A DNA stretch of 64,000 nt from Pleurodeles waltl (taxonomy: Eukaryota > Chordata > Amphibia > Caudata > Salamandridae). Below the pieces are notes generated by a model. That model searched no databases and was not told the DNA's origin. It saw only the letters and a program-made list of their open reading frames with translations. The position numbers were made by a program, and so were the translations under genes. The stretch covers positions 85,001 through 149,000 of the forward strand of contig NW_027150026.1 of NCBI RefSeq assembly GCF_031143425.1. Reading direction: 5' to 3'. This document shows, piece after piece, positions 1-9,089 of this stretch (within the stretch, counting starts at the first letter, position 1; every line of letters begins with the position of its first letter).

Positions 1-115
1 AGTCTTCTGTGGAATAGGAATGATGTATAGGAGAGCAGGGAAAATGGTCCAGTGAACGGAAAGAAAAAAGACTACGGATGGAGGTAAAGTGCCCTGTTGA
101 GATTCACTTGTGTGG

Positions 116-197
116 GTAGTTGTGGCCGAGTGGTTAAGGCGATGGACTAGAAATCCATTGGGGTATCCCCGCGCAGGTTTGAATCCTGCCAACTACG
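116..197 (+). tRNA. tRNA-Ser-AGA: tRNA-Ser(AGA), unit 1, T-loop variant
   Basis: Type II serine tRNA; its anticodon AGA (149-151) is expected to be edited to IGA and to read UCU, UCC and UCA. The 7-bp acceptor stem gtagttg/caactac pairs fully, the D stem is gcc/ggc, the anticodon stem atgga/tccat, the long variable arm is closed by gggg/cccc, and G73 follows without CCA. Box A is tggccgagtgg. In this copy only, box B reads ggtttgaatcc: C56, which normally pairs with G19 and is nearly invariant in tRNAs, is T at 180. The copy may therefore be weakly transcribed or misfolded. Confidence 0.9.
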
Positions 198-204
198 CTG
201 TCCC

Positions 205-208
205 TTTT
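205..208 (+). terminator. Pol III terminator of the AGA gene (TTTT)
   Basis: Four T residues begin 8 nt after G73. A second TTTT lies at 219-222 as a backup. Most units share both. Unit 2 has five Ts at 3094-3098; units 9, 12 and 13 have only three at the first site. Confidence 0.8.
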
Positions 209-419
209 GTGAACAGTATTTTCCCATAATTCTTTGAAATACCTTCTGGCATAAATGCGGGCTCCAAAAGCAGGACTAATAGGGTCAGCGGCCTGGGAGG
301 GCTCAAACTTTTGCCATTGTGGCCTTCCTCTCTAGAAAAGGACTGCTTCTGTCCAGAGGCTAGACCGCCAGCAGAAATAGAAACGAGCTACGTTGAAAAT
401 GGACCATAGCTTTAAGCAA

Positions 420-501
420 GTAGTCGTGGCCGAGTGGTTAAGGCGATGGACTTGAAATCCATTGGGGTCTCCCCGCGTAGGTTCAAATCCTGCCGACTAC
501 G
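420..501 (+). tRNA. tRNA-Ser-TGA: tRNA-Ser(TGA), unit 1
   Basis: Reads UCA and, by wobble, UCG. Anticodon TGA is at 453-455. Acceptor gtagtcg/cgactac, D stem gcc/ggc and anticodon stem atgga/tccat pair fully. The T stem gtagg/cctgc has one T-G wobble that the AGA and CGA genes lack. The variable-arm loop is 'tct', which distinguishes this gene from its two neighbours ('tat' and 'tgt'). Box B is ggttcaaatcc. Confidence 0.95.
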
Positions 502-1071
502 TGCTACTTCACCTTTGGTGATATTTTATACTTCATATTAAATGGCATCTGCACAAGCAGGCCGAATATAGCTATCACTCTCAATAGAGCTAAGGAAGGC
601 GAAACACTGGGCAGGGAATGGGATCAAAAGAGTGGCCGGAGAAGGCATGAGACTACCTGTCTGGCACTCCTGCCACTTGTGCACCCCAGCTGTCGAGAAG
701 ACACATGTCGAGTAATAGCCAAGGAGATTGGGAAAGAACTTCAGTTATCATCTCGCCAGTAAGTTCCATCTGAGGTATCAGATGCATGAAGGAAGTAGCC
801 TTATTGGGGCGTCTGACAGTGTCATTATTTTCCTAAAGTGTCATAACTGCATTCTTTTACAACCTCCTTTTTGCTTTTCTCTGGCCAGGAACATGAACTT
901 TATAATAGTGCCTTTGAGTCACGTCAGTATGCAGGTATGGACCGAGTGTATTTTTTGCAGTAGAACGGATAGGCAAAGATGGGAAGGCAGTGGAGCAGAG
1001 TGAACTGAGGGAAAGAAAAAGACTGCTGTGAGAGTGAGAACCTCAGCTTAAGTGGCAGCCACCCCTCGTGA
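502..1071. other. Spacer between TGA gene and slot-3 gene
   Basis: 570 bp with no recognised gene, repeated in every unit. It contains two short open segments with splice-like borders: 690-758 (AG before, gtaagt after) and 889-934 (pyrimidine-rich tract plus AG before, gtatgg after). A 91-codon ATG frame at 728-1003 overlaps them in another frame and resembles no family I know. Confidence 0.6.
524..527 (+). terminator. Pol III terminator of the TGA gene (TTTT)
   Basis: The first run of four Ts after the gene, 22 nt past G73; the same in all units. An earlier TTT at 513-515 is too short to be a normal vertebrate terminator. Confidence 0.7.
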
Positions 1072-1153
1072 GTAGTCGTGGCCGAGTGGTTAAGGCGATG
1101 GACTCGAAATCCATTGGGGTGTCCCCGCGCAGGTTCAAATCCTGCCGACTACG
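1072..1153 (+). tRNA. tRNA-Ser-CGA: tRNA-Ser(CGA), unit 1
   Basis: Reads UCG. Anticodon CGA is at 1105-1107. All stems pair: acceptor gtagtcg/cgactac, anticodon stem atgga/tccat, T stem gcagg/cctgc. The variable-arm loop is 'tgt'. Box A tggccgagtgg and box B ggttcaaatcc look functional. The body is that of the AGA/TGA family; vertebrate CGA genes as I recall them have different acceptor and anticodon stems, so this gene probably arose by an anticodon change within the array family. Confidence 0.95.
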
Positions 1154-1182
1154 TCGGTGCTCTTTCACAATGATGTGTTAGG

Positions 1183-1187
1183 TTTTT
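1183..1187 (+). terminator. Pol III terminator of slot-3 gene (TTTTT)
   Basis: Five Ts, 29 nt after G73, unchanged in all units. The primary transcript would carry an unusually long 3' trailer for a tRNA. Confidence 0.7.
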
Positions 1188-1670
1188 CCTTGGATGCCTC
1201 CTTTCCCAGGAATAAGCATGTATTATTCAACAACGTTGAGAGCACAGGTAAAACAAAGACAAGAATGTGAAACAATGCACTGTGCAATGCCAGCATGAAA
1301 ACTCTCAAGGAGTACGCTGCCCAGGCCTACAGCTTCTCAGACACTGTATCTGTCTATTTTGGGGAGCTGCAGAGAAGCCTTGCCTGTGCTTTTCGAGCCT
1401 GCTGTCTGGGGTGAGTGCCTGGATAAATTGTTGTTGGGAAGGACAAGGCAGCTAGCTCCTCTACAGGGGTCAATTTAGGAGGTTGGTGGGAAGCACAGGA
1501 AGGGGCAGGAAGGAAGCTCTCTGCTGTTGCTTCTCGGCCTAGGCAGAGCTGCAGGTGTGGTTAAAAAGGATTGGCGTTTGGCCAGGTCCCAGACCACAGT
1601 GCAACCTAGGGCAACAAGAGAGGTGAGGCTACTGAGGCCCTTACCCTGAGCCTTCTGACCCCACCGCCCC

Positions 1671-1690
1671 TTTGGCCCCGATCGGCCAAA
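1671..1690. repeat. Near-palindrome, site of 10-bp indel
   Basis: Arms tttggcc and ggccaaa flank the 6-nt centre ccgatc. In 15 units (4-7, 10, 11, 13-21) the element cgatcggcca is present twice, lengthening the site to 30 bp; units 1-3, 8, 9, 12 and 22 have one copy. Confidence 0.9.
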
Positions 1691-2317
1691 ACCTCTCTAT
1701 AAGGGCTAAAGGTGATTATTATATATGCCTGAGTAACTTAGGGTCCCTCGCATAAATGGACTCCTGCTGAAGGAGCTCGCCTTTGCTTTGGGACTGGCCC
1801 AACACGGCCTTGCTCTCCTCAACAAACCTGCCACCAGCCAGGAGGCTGAATGGCTTGCAGAAGGACACTCCCAGGTATGCCCAAGCACTTCATTTGCATA
1901 GAGACTACCCTCTCTTGGGCCCGCCTCCACTCACCTATTAAGTAATGTGGCTAGAATATCAAGACAGAAAGAGGAGCAGGGCCTGACAGCCTTTCAAAGG
2001 CTCAACTGAGGTGCTGGGCTGACGGCTGGGATCACCAAAGCCTGGGATGACTCCAATATGGAAGCAGAAGCCTTAGGGCAAACAAAGGTCAGCAGTTGAT
2101 GTGCTGTAAAGAAGAAGGGCTGCAGAGGACCTCAGCAAAGCCTTCGGAATACTTGTGGATTGGCAGGAGTGCCTATATTTGTTTTTTGAGAAGCACCTTG
2201 CCAGTGCAAAGGATTGCTGAGGAAGAGGAAGGAGCAGAGCGGAATGACTGGAGCCAGTGAGGTTGCCTGTGAAGACATGAAGGGCTATGTTGAAAGGGGC
2301 ACCGCTTGCAGAGCCAA

Positions 2318-2399
2318 GTAGTCGTTACCAAGTGGTTAAGGCGATGGACTAGATATCATTTGGCGTCTCCACGAGTATGTTCAAATCCTGCCCACTACG
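2318..2399 (+). pseudogene. tRNA-Ser(AGA) pseudogene, unit 1
   Basis: 82 nt, clearly derived from the neighbouring genes. Box A is broken (ttaccaagtgg, G10 lost, so the D stem has an A-C mismatch). Two anticodon-stem pairs fail (atgga/tcatt), the variable arm is degraded (gcgtctccac) and the T stem has a mismatch (gtatg/cctgc). The anticodon would be AGA at 2351-2353. In this unit C at 2393 also breaks the acceptor stem, which is intact in the other 21 units. A TTTTT terminator-like run follows at 2410-2414. Confidence 0.9.
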
Positions 2400-3005
2400 T
2401 CAGATGACATTTTTGGGATTCCTCTTCAGGGCCTCCTGCGTGGGAGAACAAGGGAGCAGCCTCTATGCAAAGCAGTCAGTAAAACAGAATATGAAGCAAA
2501 GACCATTAAAGCCACAGAAGAAAGATATGAACCCAGGCCAAATGCATCCTGCTCCCCCTCCCTCACCTGTCAGGCACTAGTCTGCAGAGAAACTGAACAC
2601 GCCCACTCTCCTCCAAGGAGAATTCAGCTCAGGAAACGCCTAGCCACAGGCCCTAGATTGGACGAGGCACTTCTTTTCATACCTGTAAAGACCAACCCGT
2701 CTCTCTGTGGAGTCCATTCATGGCCTCCAAGACAGAAGTTTTGCCATGGTGCCTATCGTGGCTGCCATCTCCCTGACGTTAAAGCTACCACCTCTTCCGG
2801 CCTGATTTTTTTCCCCCGTCTCAAAACATGAACATACAAGGAGTGCTAATTTCACATGCATGCCTGCTTTTAGCTTGAGACGCTTTAGAAAGTCTTCTGT
2901 GGAATAGGAATGATGTATAGGAGAGCAGGGAAAATGGTCCAGTGAACGGAAAGAAAAAAGACTACGGATGGAGGTAAAGTGCCCTGTTGAGATTCACTTG
3001 TGTGG
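2400..3005. other. Spacer from pseudogene to next AGA gene
   Basis: 606 bp across the unit 1/2 junction. One + frame stays open for 163 codons from inside the pseudogene (2340) to the TGA at 2829-2831 but has no ATG. A different frame has a 67-codon ATG ORF at 2377-2580. Neither resembles a known protein to me. Confidence 0.5.
2410..2414 (+). terminator. T-run after tRNA pseudogene
   Basis: TTTTT, 11 nt after the pseudogene; present in all units. It is probably the remnant of a former Pol III terminator. Confidence 0.45.
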
Positions 3006-3087
3006 GTAGTTGTGGCCGAGTGGTTAAGGCGATGGACTAGAAATCCATTGGGGTATCCCCGCGCAGGTTCGAATCCTGCCAACTACG
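3006..3087 (+). tRNA. tRNA-Ser-AGA: tRNA-Ser(AGA), unit 2
   Basis: Consensus copy with normal C56; anticodon 3039-3041. The first T-run downstream is five Ts (3094-3098), stronger than in other units. Confidence 0.96.
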
Positions 3088-3309
3088 CTGTCCTTTTTGT
3101 GAACAGTATTTTCCCATAATTCTTTGAAATACCTACTGGCATAAATGCGGGCTCCAAAAGCAGGACTAATAGGGTCAGCGGCCTGGGAGGGCTCAAACTT
3201 TTGCCATTGTGGCCTTCCTCTCTAGAAAAGGACTGCTTCTGTCCAGAGGCTAGACCGCCAGCAGAAATAGAAACGAGCTACGTTGAAAATGGACCATAGC
3301 TTTAAGCAA

Positions 3310-3391
3310 GTAGTCGTGGCCGAGTGGTTAAGGCGATGGACTTGAAATCTATTGGGGTCTCCCCGCGTAGGTTCAAATCCTGCCGACTACG
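3310..3391 (+). tRNA. tRNA-Ser-TGA: tRNA-Ser(TGA), unit 2
   Basis: Anticodon 3343-3345. T at 3350 replaces C41 and turns G29-C41 of the anticodon stem into a G-U wobble; probably tolerated. Confidence 0.94.
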
Positions 3392-3961
3392 TGCTACTTC
3401 ACCTTTGGTGATATTTTATACTTCATATTAAATGGCATCTGCACAAGCAGGCCGAATATAGCTATCACTCTCAATAGAGCTAAGGAAGGCGAAACACTGG
3501 GCAGGGAATGGGATCAAAAGAGTGGCCGGAGAAGGCATGAGACTACCTGTCTGGCACTCCTGCCACTTGTGCACCCCAGCTGTCGAGAAGACACATGTCG
3601 AGTAATAGCCAAGGAGATTGGGAAAGAACTTCAGTTATCATCTCGCCAGTAAGTTCCATCTGAGGTATCAGATGCATGAAGGAAGTAGCCTTATTGGGGC
3701 GTCTGACAGTGTCATTATTTTCCTAAAGTGTCATAACTGCATTCTTTTACAACCTCCTTTTTGCTTTTCTCTGGCCAGGAACATGAACTTTATAATAGTG
3801 CCTTTGAGTCACGTCAGTATGCAGGTATGGACCGAGTGTATTTTTTGCAGTAGAACGGATAGGCAAAGATGGGAAGGCAGTGGAGCAGAGTGAACTGAGG
3901 GAAAGAAAAAGACTGCTGTGAGAGTGAGAACCTCAGCTTAAGTGGCAGCCACCCCTCGTGA

Positions 3962-4043
3962 GTAGTCGTGGCCGAGTGGTTAAGGCGATGGACTCGAAAT
4001 CCATTGGGGTGTCCCCGCGCAGGTTCAAATCCTGCCGACTACG
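3962..4043 (+). tRNA. tRNA-Ser-CGA: tRNA-Ser(CGA), unit 2
   Basis: Consensus copy; anticodon 3995-3997. Confidence 0.95.
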
Positions 4044-5207
4044 TCGGTGCTCTTTCACAATGATGTGTTAGGTTTTTCCTTGGATGCCTCCTTTCCCAGG
4101 AATAAGCATGTATTATTCAACAACGTTGAGAGCACAGGTAAAACAAAGACAAGAATGTGAAACAATGCACTGTGCAATGCCAGCATGAAAACTCTCAAGG
4201 AGTACGCTGCCCAGGCCTACAGCTTCTCAGACACTGTATCTGTCTATTTTGGGGAGCTGCAGAGAAGCCTTGCCTGTGCTTTTCGAGCCTGCTGTCTGGG
4301 GTGAGTGCCTGGATAAATTGTTGTTGGGAAGGACAAGGCAGCTAGCTCCTCTACAGGGGTCAATTTAGGAGGTTGGTGGGAAGCACAGGAAGGGGCAGGA
4401 AGGAAGCTCTCTGCTGTTGCTTCTCGGCCTAGGCAGAGCTGCAGGTGTGGTTAAAAAGGATTGGCGTTTGGCCAGGTCCCAGACCACAGTGCAACCTAGG
4501 GCAACAAGAGAGGTGAGGCTACTGAGGCCCTTACCCTGAGCCTTCTGACCCCACCGCCCCTTTGGCCCCGATCGGCCAAAACCTCTCTATAAGGGCTAAA
4601 GGTGATTATTATATATGCCTGAGTAACTTAGGGTCCCTCGCATAAATGGACTCCTGCTGAAGGAGCTCGCCTTTGCTTTGGGACTGGCCCAACACGGCCT
4701 TGCTCTCCTCAACAAACCTGCCACCAGCCAGGAGGCTGAATGGCTTGCAGAAGGACACTCCCAGGTATGCCCAAGCACTTCATTTGCATAGAGACTACCC
4801 TCTCTTGGGCCCGCCTCCACTCACCTATTAAGTAATGTGGCTAGAATATCAAGACAGAAAGAGGAGCAGGGCCTGACAGCCTTTCAAAGGCTCAACTGAG
4901 GTGCTGGGCTGACGGCTGGGATCACCAAAGCCTGGGATGACTCCAATATGGAAGCAGAAGCCTTAGGGCAAACAAAGGTCAGCAGTTGATGTGCTGTAAA
5001 GAAGAAGGGCTGCAGAGGGCCTCAGCAAAGCCTTCGGAATACTTGTGGATTGGCAGGAGTGCCTATATTTGTTTTTTGAGAAGCACCTTGCCAGTGCAAA
5101 GGATTGCTGAGGAAGAGGAAGGAGCAGAGCGGAATGACTGGAGCCAGTGAGGTTGCCTGTGAAGACATGAAGGGCTATGTTGAAAGGGGCACCGCTTGCA
5201 GAGCCAA

Positions 5208-5289
5208 GTAGTCGTTACCAAGTGGTTAAGGCGATGGACTAGATATCATTTGGCGTCTCCACGAGTATGTTCAAATCCTGCCGACTACG
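5208..5289 (+). pseudogene. tRNA-Ser pseudogene, unit 2
   Basis: Consensus form of the decayed copy: acceptor stem intact, box A and anticodon stem broken. Confidence 0.9.
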
Positions 5290-5895
5290 TCAGATGACAT
5301 TTTTGGGATTCCTCTTCAGGGCCTCCTGCGTGGGAGAACAAGGGAGCAGCCTCTATGCAAAGCAGTCAGTAAAACAGAATATGAAGCAAAGACCATTAAA
5401 GCCACAGAAGAAAGATATGAACCCAGGCCAAATGCATCCTGCTCCCCCTCCCTCACCTGTCAGGCACTAGTCTGCAGAGAAACTGAACACGCCCACTCTC
5501 CTCCAAGGAGAATTCAGCTCAGGAAACGCCTAGCCACAGGCCCTAGATTGGACGAGGCACTTCTTTTCATACCTGTAAAGACCAACCCGTCTCTCTGTGG
5601 AGTCCATTCATGGCCTCCAAGACAGAAGTTTTGCCATGGTGCCTATCGTGGCTGCCATCTCCCTGACGTTAAAGCTACCACCTCTTCCGGCCTGATTTTT
5701 TTCCCCCGTCTCAAAACATGAACATACAAGGAGTGCTAATTTCACATGCATGCCTGCTTTTAGCTTGAGACGCTTTAGAAAGTCTTCTGTGGAATAGGAA
5801 TGATGTATAGGAGAGCAGGGAAAATGGTCCAGTGAACGGAAAGAAAAAAGACTACGGATGGAGGTAAAGTGCCCTGTTGAGATTCACTTGTGTGG

Positions 5896-5977
5896 GTAGT
5901 TGTGGCCGAGTGGTTAAGGCGATGGACTAGAAATCCATTGGGGTATCCCCGCGCAGGTTCGAATCCTGCCAACTACG
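5896..5977 (+). tRNA. tRNA-Ser-AGA: tRNA-Ser(AGA), unit 3
   Basis: Consensus copy; anticodon 5929-5931. Confidence 0.96.
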
Positions 5978-6199
5978 CTGTCCCTTTTGTGAACAGTATT
6001 TTCCCATAATTCTTTGAAATACCTTCTGGCATAAATGCGGGCTCCAAAAGCAGGACTAATAGGGTCAGCGGCCTGGGAGGGCTCAAACTTTTGCCATTGT
6101 GGCCTTCCTCTCTAGAAAAGGACTGCTTCTGTCCAGAGGCTAGACCGCCAGCAGAAATAGAAACGAGCTACGTTGAAAATGGACCATAGCTTTAAGCAA

Positions 6200-6281
6200 G
6201 TAGTCGTGGCCGAGTGGTTAAGGCGATGGACTTGAAATCCATTGGGGTCTCCCCGCGTAGGTTCAAATCCTGCCGACTACG
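6200..6281 (+). tRNA. tRNA-Ser-TGA: tRNA-Ser(TGA), unit 3
   Basis: Consensus copy; anticodon 6233-6235. Confidence 0.95.
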
Positions 6282-6851
6282 TGCTACTTCACCTTTGGTG
6301 ATATTTTATACTTCATATTAAATGGCATCTGCACAAGCAGGCCGAATATAGCTATCACTCTCAATAGAGCTAAGGAAGGCGAAACACTGGGCAGGGAATG
6401 GGATCAAAAGAGTGGCCGGAGAAGGCATGAGACTACCTGTCTGGCACTCCTGCCACTTGTGCACCCCAGCTGTCGAGAAGACACATGTCGAGTAATAGCC
6501 AAGGAGATTGGGAAAGAACTTCAGTTATCATCTCGCCAGTAAGTTCCATCTGAGGTATCAGATGCATGAAGGAAGTAGCCTTATTGGGGCGTCTGACAGT
6601 GTCATTATTTTCCTAAAGTGTCATAACTGCATTCTTTTACAACCTCCTTTTTGCTTTTCTCTGGCCAGGAACATGAACTTTATAATAGTGCCTTTGAGTC
6701 ACGTCAGTATGCAGGTATGGACCGAGTGTATTTTTTGCAGTAGAACGGATAGGCAAAGATGGGAAGGCAGTGGAGCAGAGTGAACTGAGGGAAAGAAAAA
6801 GACTGCTGTGAGAGTGAGAACCTCAGCTTAAGTGGCAGCCACCCCTCGTGA

Positions 6852-6933
6852 GTAGTCGTGGCCGAGTGGTTAAGGCGATGGACTCGAAATCCATTGGGGT
6901 GTCCCCGCGCAGGTTCAAATCCTGCCGACTACG
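6852..6933 (+). tRNA. tRNA-Ser-CGA: tRNA-Ser(CGA), unit 3
   Basis: Consensus copy; anticodon 6885-6887. Confidence 0.95.
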
Positions 6934-8097
6934 TCGGTGCTCTTTCACAATGATGTGTTAGGTTTTTCCTTGGATGCCTCCTTTCCCAGGAATAAGCATG
7001 TATTATTCAACAACGTTGAGAGCACAGGTAAAACAAAGACAAGAATGTGAAACAATGCACTGTGCAATGCCAGCATGAAAACTCTCAAGGAGTACGCTGC
7101 CCAGGCCTACAGCTTCTCAGACACTGTATCTGTCTATTTTGGGGAGCTGCAGAGAAGCCTTGCCTGTGCTTTTCGAGCCTGCTGTCTGGGGTGAGTGCCT
7201 GGATAAATTGTTGTTGGGAAGGACAAGGCAGCTAGCTCCTCTACAGGGGTCAATTTAGGAGGTTGGTGGGAAGCACAGGAAGGGGCAGGAAGGAAGCTCT
7301 CTGCTGTTGCTTCTCGGCCTAGGCAGAGCTGCAGGTGTGGTTAAAAAGGATTGGCGTTTGGCCAGGTCCCAGACCACAGTGCAACCTAGGGCAACAAGAG
7401 AGGTGAGGCTACTGAGGCCCTTACCCTGAGCCTTCTGACCCCACCGCCCCTTTGGCCCCGATCGGCCAAAACCTCTCTATAAGGGCTAAAGGTGATTATT
7501 ATATATGCCTGAGTAACTTAGGGTCCCTCGCATAAATGGACTCCTGCTGAAGGAGCTCGCCTTTGCTTTGGGACTGGCCCAACACGGCCTTGCTCTCCTC
7601 AACAAACCTGCCACCAGCCAGGAGGCTGAATGGCTTGCAGAAGGACACTCCCAGGTATGCCCAAGCACTTCATTTGCATAGAGACTACCCTCTCTTGGGC
7701 CCGCCTCCACTCACCTATTAAGTAATGTGGCTAGAATATCAAGACAGAAAGAGGAGCAGGGCCTGACAGCCTTTCAAAGGCTCAACTGAGGTGCTGGGCT
7801 GACGGCTGGGATCACCAAAGCCTGGGATGACTCCAATATGGAAGCAGAAGCCTTAGGGCAAACAAAGGTCAGCAGTTGATGTGCTGTAAAGAAGAAGGGC
7901 TGCAGAGGGCCTCAGCAAAGCCTTCGGAATACTTGTGGATTGGCAGGAGTGCCTATATTTGTTTTTTGAGAAGCACCTTGCCAGTGCAAAGGATTGCTGA
8001 GGAAGAGGAAGGAGCAGAGCGGAATGACTGGAGCCAGTGAGGTTGCCTGTGAAGACATGAAGGGCTATGTTGAAAGGGGCACCGCTTGCAGAGCCAA

Positions 8098-8179
8098 GTA
8101 GTCGTTACCAAGTGGTTAAGGCGATGGACTAGATATCATTTGGCGTCTCCACGAGTATGTTCAAATCCTGCCGACTACG
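8098..8179 (+). pseudogene. tRNA-Ser pseudogene, unit 3
   Basis: Same decayed sequence as unit 2. Confidence 0.9.
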
Positions 8180-8785
8180 TCAGATGACATTTTTGGGATT
8201 CCTCTTCAGGGCCTCCTGCGTGGGAGAACAAGGGAGCAGCCTCTATGCAAAGCAGTCAGTAAAACAGAATATGAAGCAAAGACCATTAAAGCCACAGAAG
8301 AAAGATATGAACCCAGGCCAAATGCATCCTGCTCCCCCTCCCTCACCTGTCAGGCACTAGTCTGCAGAGAAACTGAACACGCCCACTCTCCTCCAAGGAG
8401 AATTCAGCTCAGGAAACGCCTAGCCACAGGCCCTAGATTGGACGAGGCACTTCTTTTCATACCTGTAAAGACCAACCCGTCTCTCTGTGGAGTCCATTCA
8501 TGGCCTCCAAGACAGAAGTTTTGCCATGGTGCCTATCGTGGCTGCCATCTCCCTGACGTTAAAGCTACCACCTCTTCCGGCCTGATTTTTTTCCCCCGTC
8601 TCAAAACATGAACATACAAGGAGTGCTAATTTCACATGCATGCCTGCTTTTAGCTTGAGACGCTTTAGAAAGTCTTCTGTGGAATAGGAATGATGTATAG
8701 GAGAGCAGGGAAAATGGTCCAGTGAACGGAAAGAAAAAAGACTACGGATGGAGGTAAAGTGCCCTGTTGAGATTCACTTGTGTGG

Positions 8786-8867
8786 GTAGTTGTGGCCGAG
8801 TGGTTAAGGCGATGGACTAGAAATCCATTGGGGTATCCCCGCGCAGGTTCGAATCCTGCCAACTACG
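8786..8867 (+). tRNA. tRNA-Ser-AGA: tRNA-Ser(AGA), unit 4
   Basis: Consensus copy; anticodon 8819-8821. Confidence 0.96.
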
Positions 8868-9089
8868 CTGTCCCTTTTGTGAACAGTATTTTCCCATAAT
8901 TCTTTGAAATACCTTCTGGCATAAATGCGGGCTCCAAAAGCAGGACTAATAGGGTCAGCGGCCTGGGAGGGCTCAAACTTTTGCCATTGTGGCCTTCCTC
9001 TCTAGAAAAGGACTGCTTCTGTCCAGAGGCTAGACCGCCAGCAGAAATAGAAACGAGCTACGTTGAAAATGGACCATAGCTTTAAGCAA

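Larger units (their letters stand above)
1154..2317. other. Large spacer between slot-3 gene and pseudogene
   Basis: 1,164 bp with no recognised gene. It holds a splice-bounded open segment at 1210-1247, a 39-codon ATG frame at 1295-1411 ending at a gtgagt sequence, an open segment at 1737-1874 ending cag/gtatgc, and the near-palindrome 1671-1690. The remainder shows no motif I can assign. Confidence 0.6.
1..2890 (+). repeat. Repeat unit 1 (2,890 bp)
   Basis: Reference unit for the offsets used in this annotation. It has the single-copy form of the 10-bp element at the palindrome 1671-1690. Private differences: T at 180 in the AGA gene, A at 2129 and C at 2393 in the pseudogene. Confidence 0.97.
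2891..5780 (+). repeat. Repeat unit 2 (2,890 bp)
   Basis: Single-copy 10-bp element. Distinguished by a five-T terminator after the AGA gene, 'cctactgg' downstream of it (shared with units 9, 12 and 13) and a T in the TGA gene anticodon stem. Confidence 0.97.
5781..8670 (+). repeat. Repeat unit 3 (2,890 bp)
   Basis: Single-copy 10-bp element and no private changes that I noticed; a good stand-in for the array consensus. Confidence 0.97.

Noticed and set aside
728..1003. 91-codon ATG ORF conserved in every unit
   Set aside because: Conservation follows from array homogenisation; no family resemblance, and the splice-like segments there use other frames.
1892..1899. Octamer motif atttgcat, as in snRNA-type distal elements
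   Set aside because: No proximal element or snRNA-like gene lies at the right distance; a single 8-mer is expected by chance.
1706..1930. Minus-strand 74-codon ORF, and a second 74-codon minus ORF present only in units with the 10-bp duplication (for example 10145-10369)
   Set aside because: The second exists only because the duplication supplies an in-frame start; neither shows domain features or a coding signature.
2318..2399. Fourth functional tRNA-Ser(AGA)
   Set aside because: Box A has lost G10 and several stem pairs fail, so it is called a pseudogene despite its intact acceptor stem.
2377..2580. 67-codon ATG ORF starting in the tRNA pseudogene
   Set aside because: Begins inside a tRNA-derived sequence, is short, and its variants (R/P, Q/H) alter residues; no recognisable protein.
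2885..3082. Minus-strand 65-codon ORF (86 codons in units 6 and 7) recurring in every unit
   Set aside because: Its N-terminal part is the antisense translation of the tRNA-Ser(AGA) gene, a classic spurious 'protein' beginning MAGFEPARG; the extension in units 6 and 7 comes from the 1-bp loss in the A-rich run.
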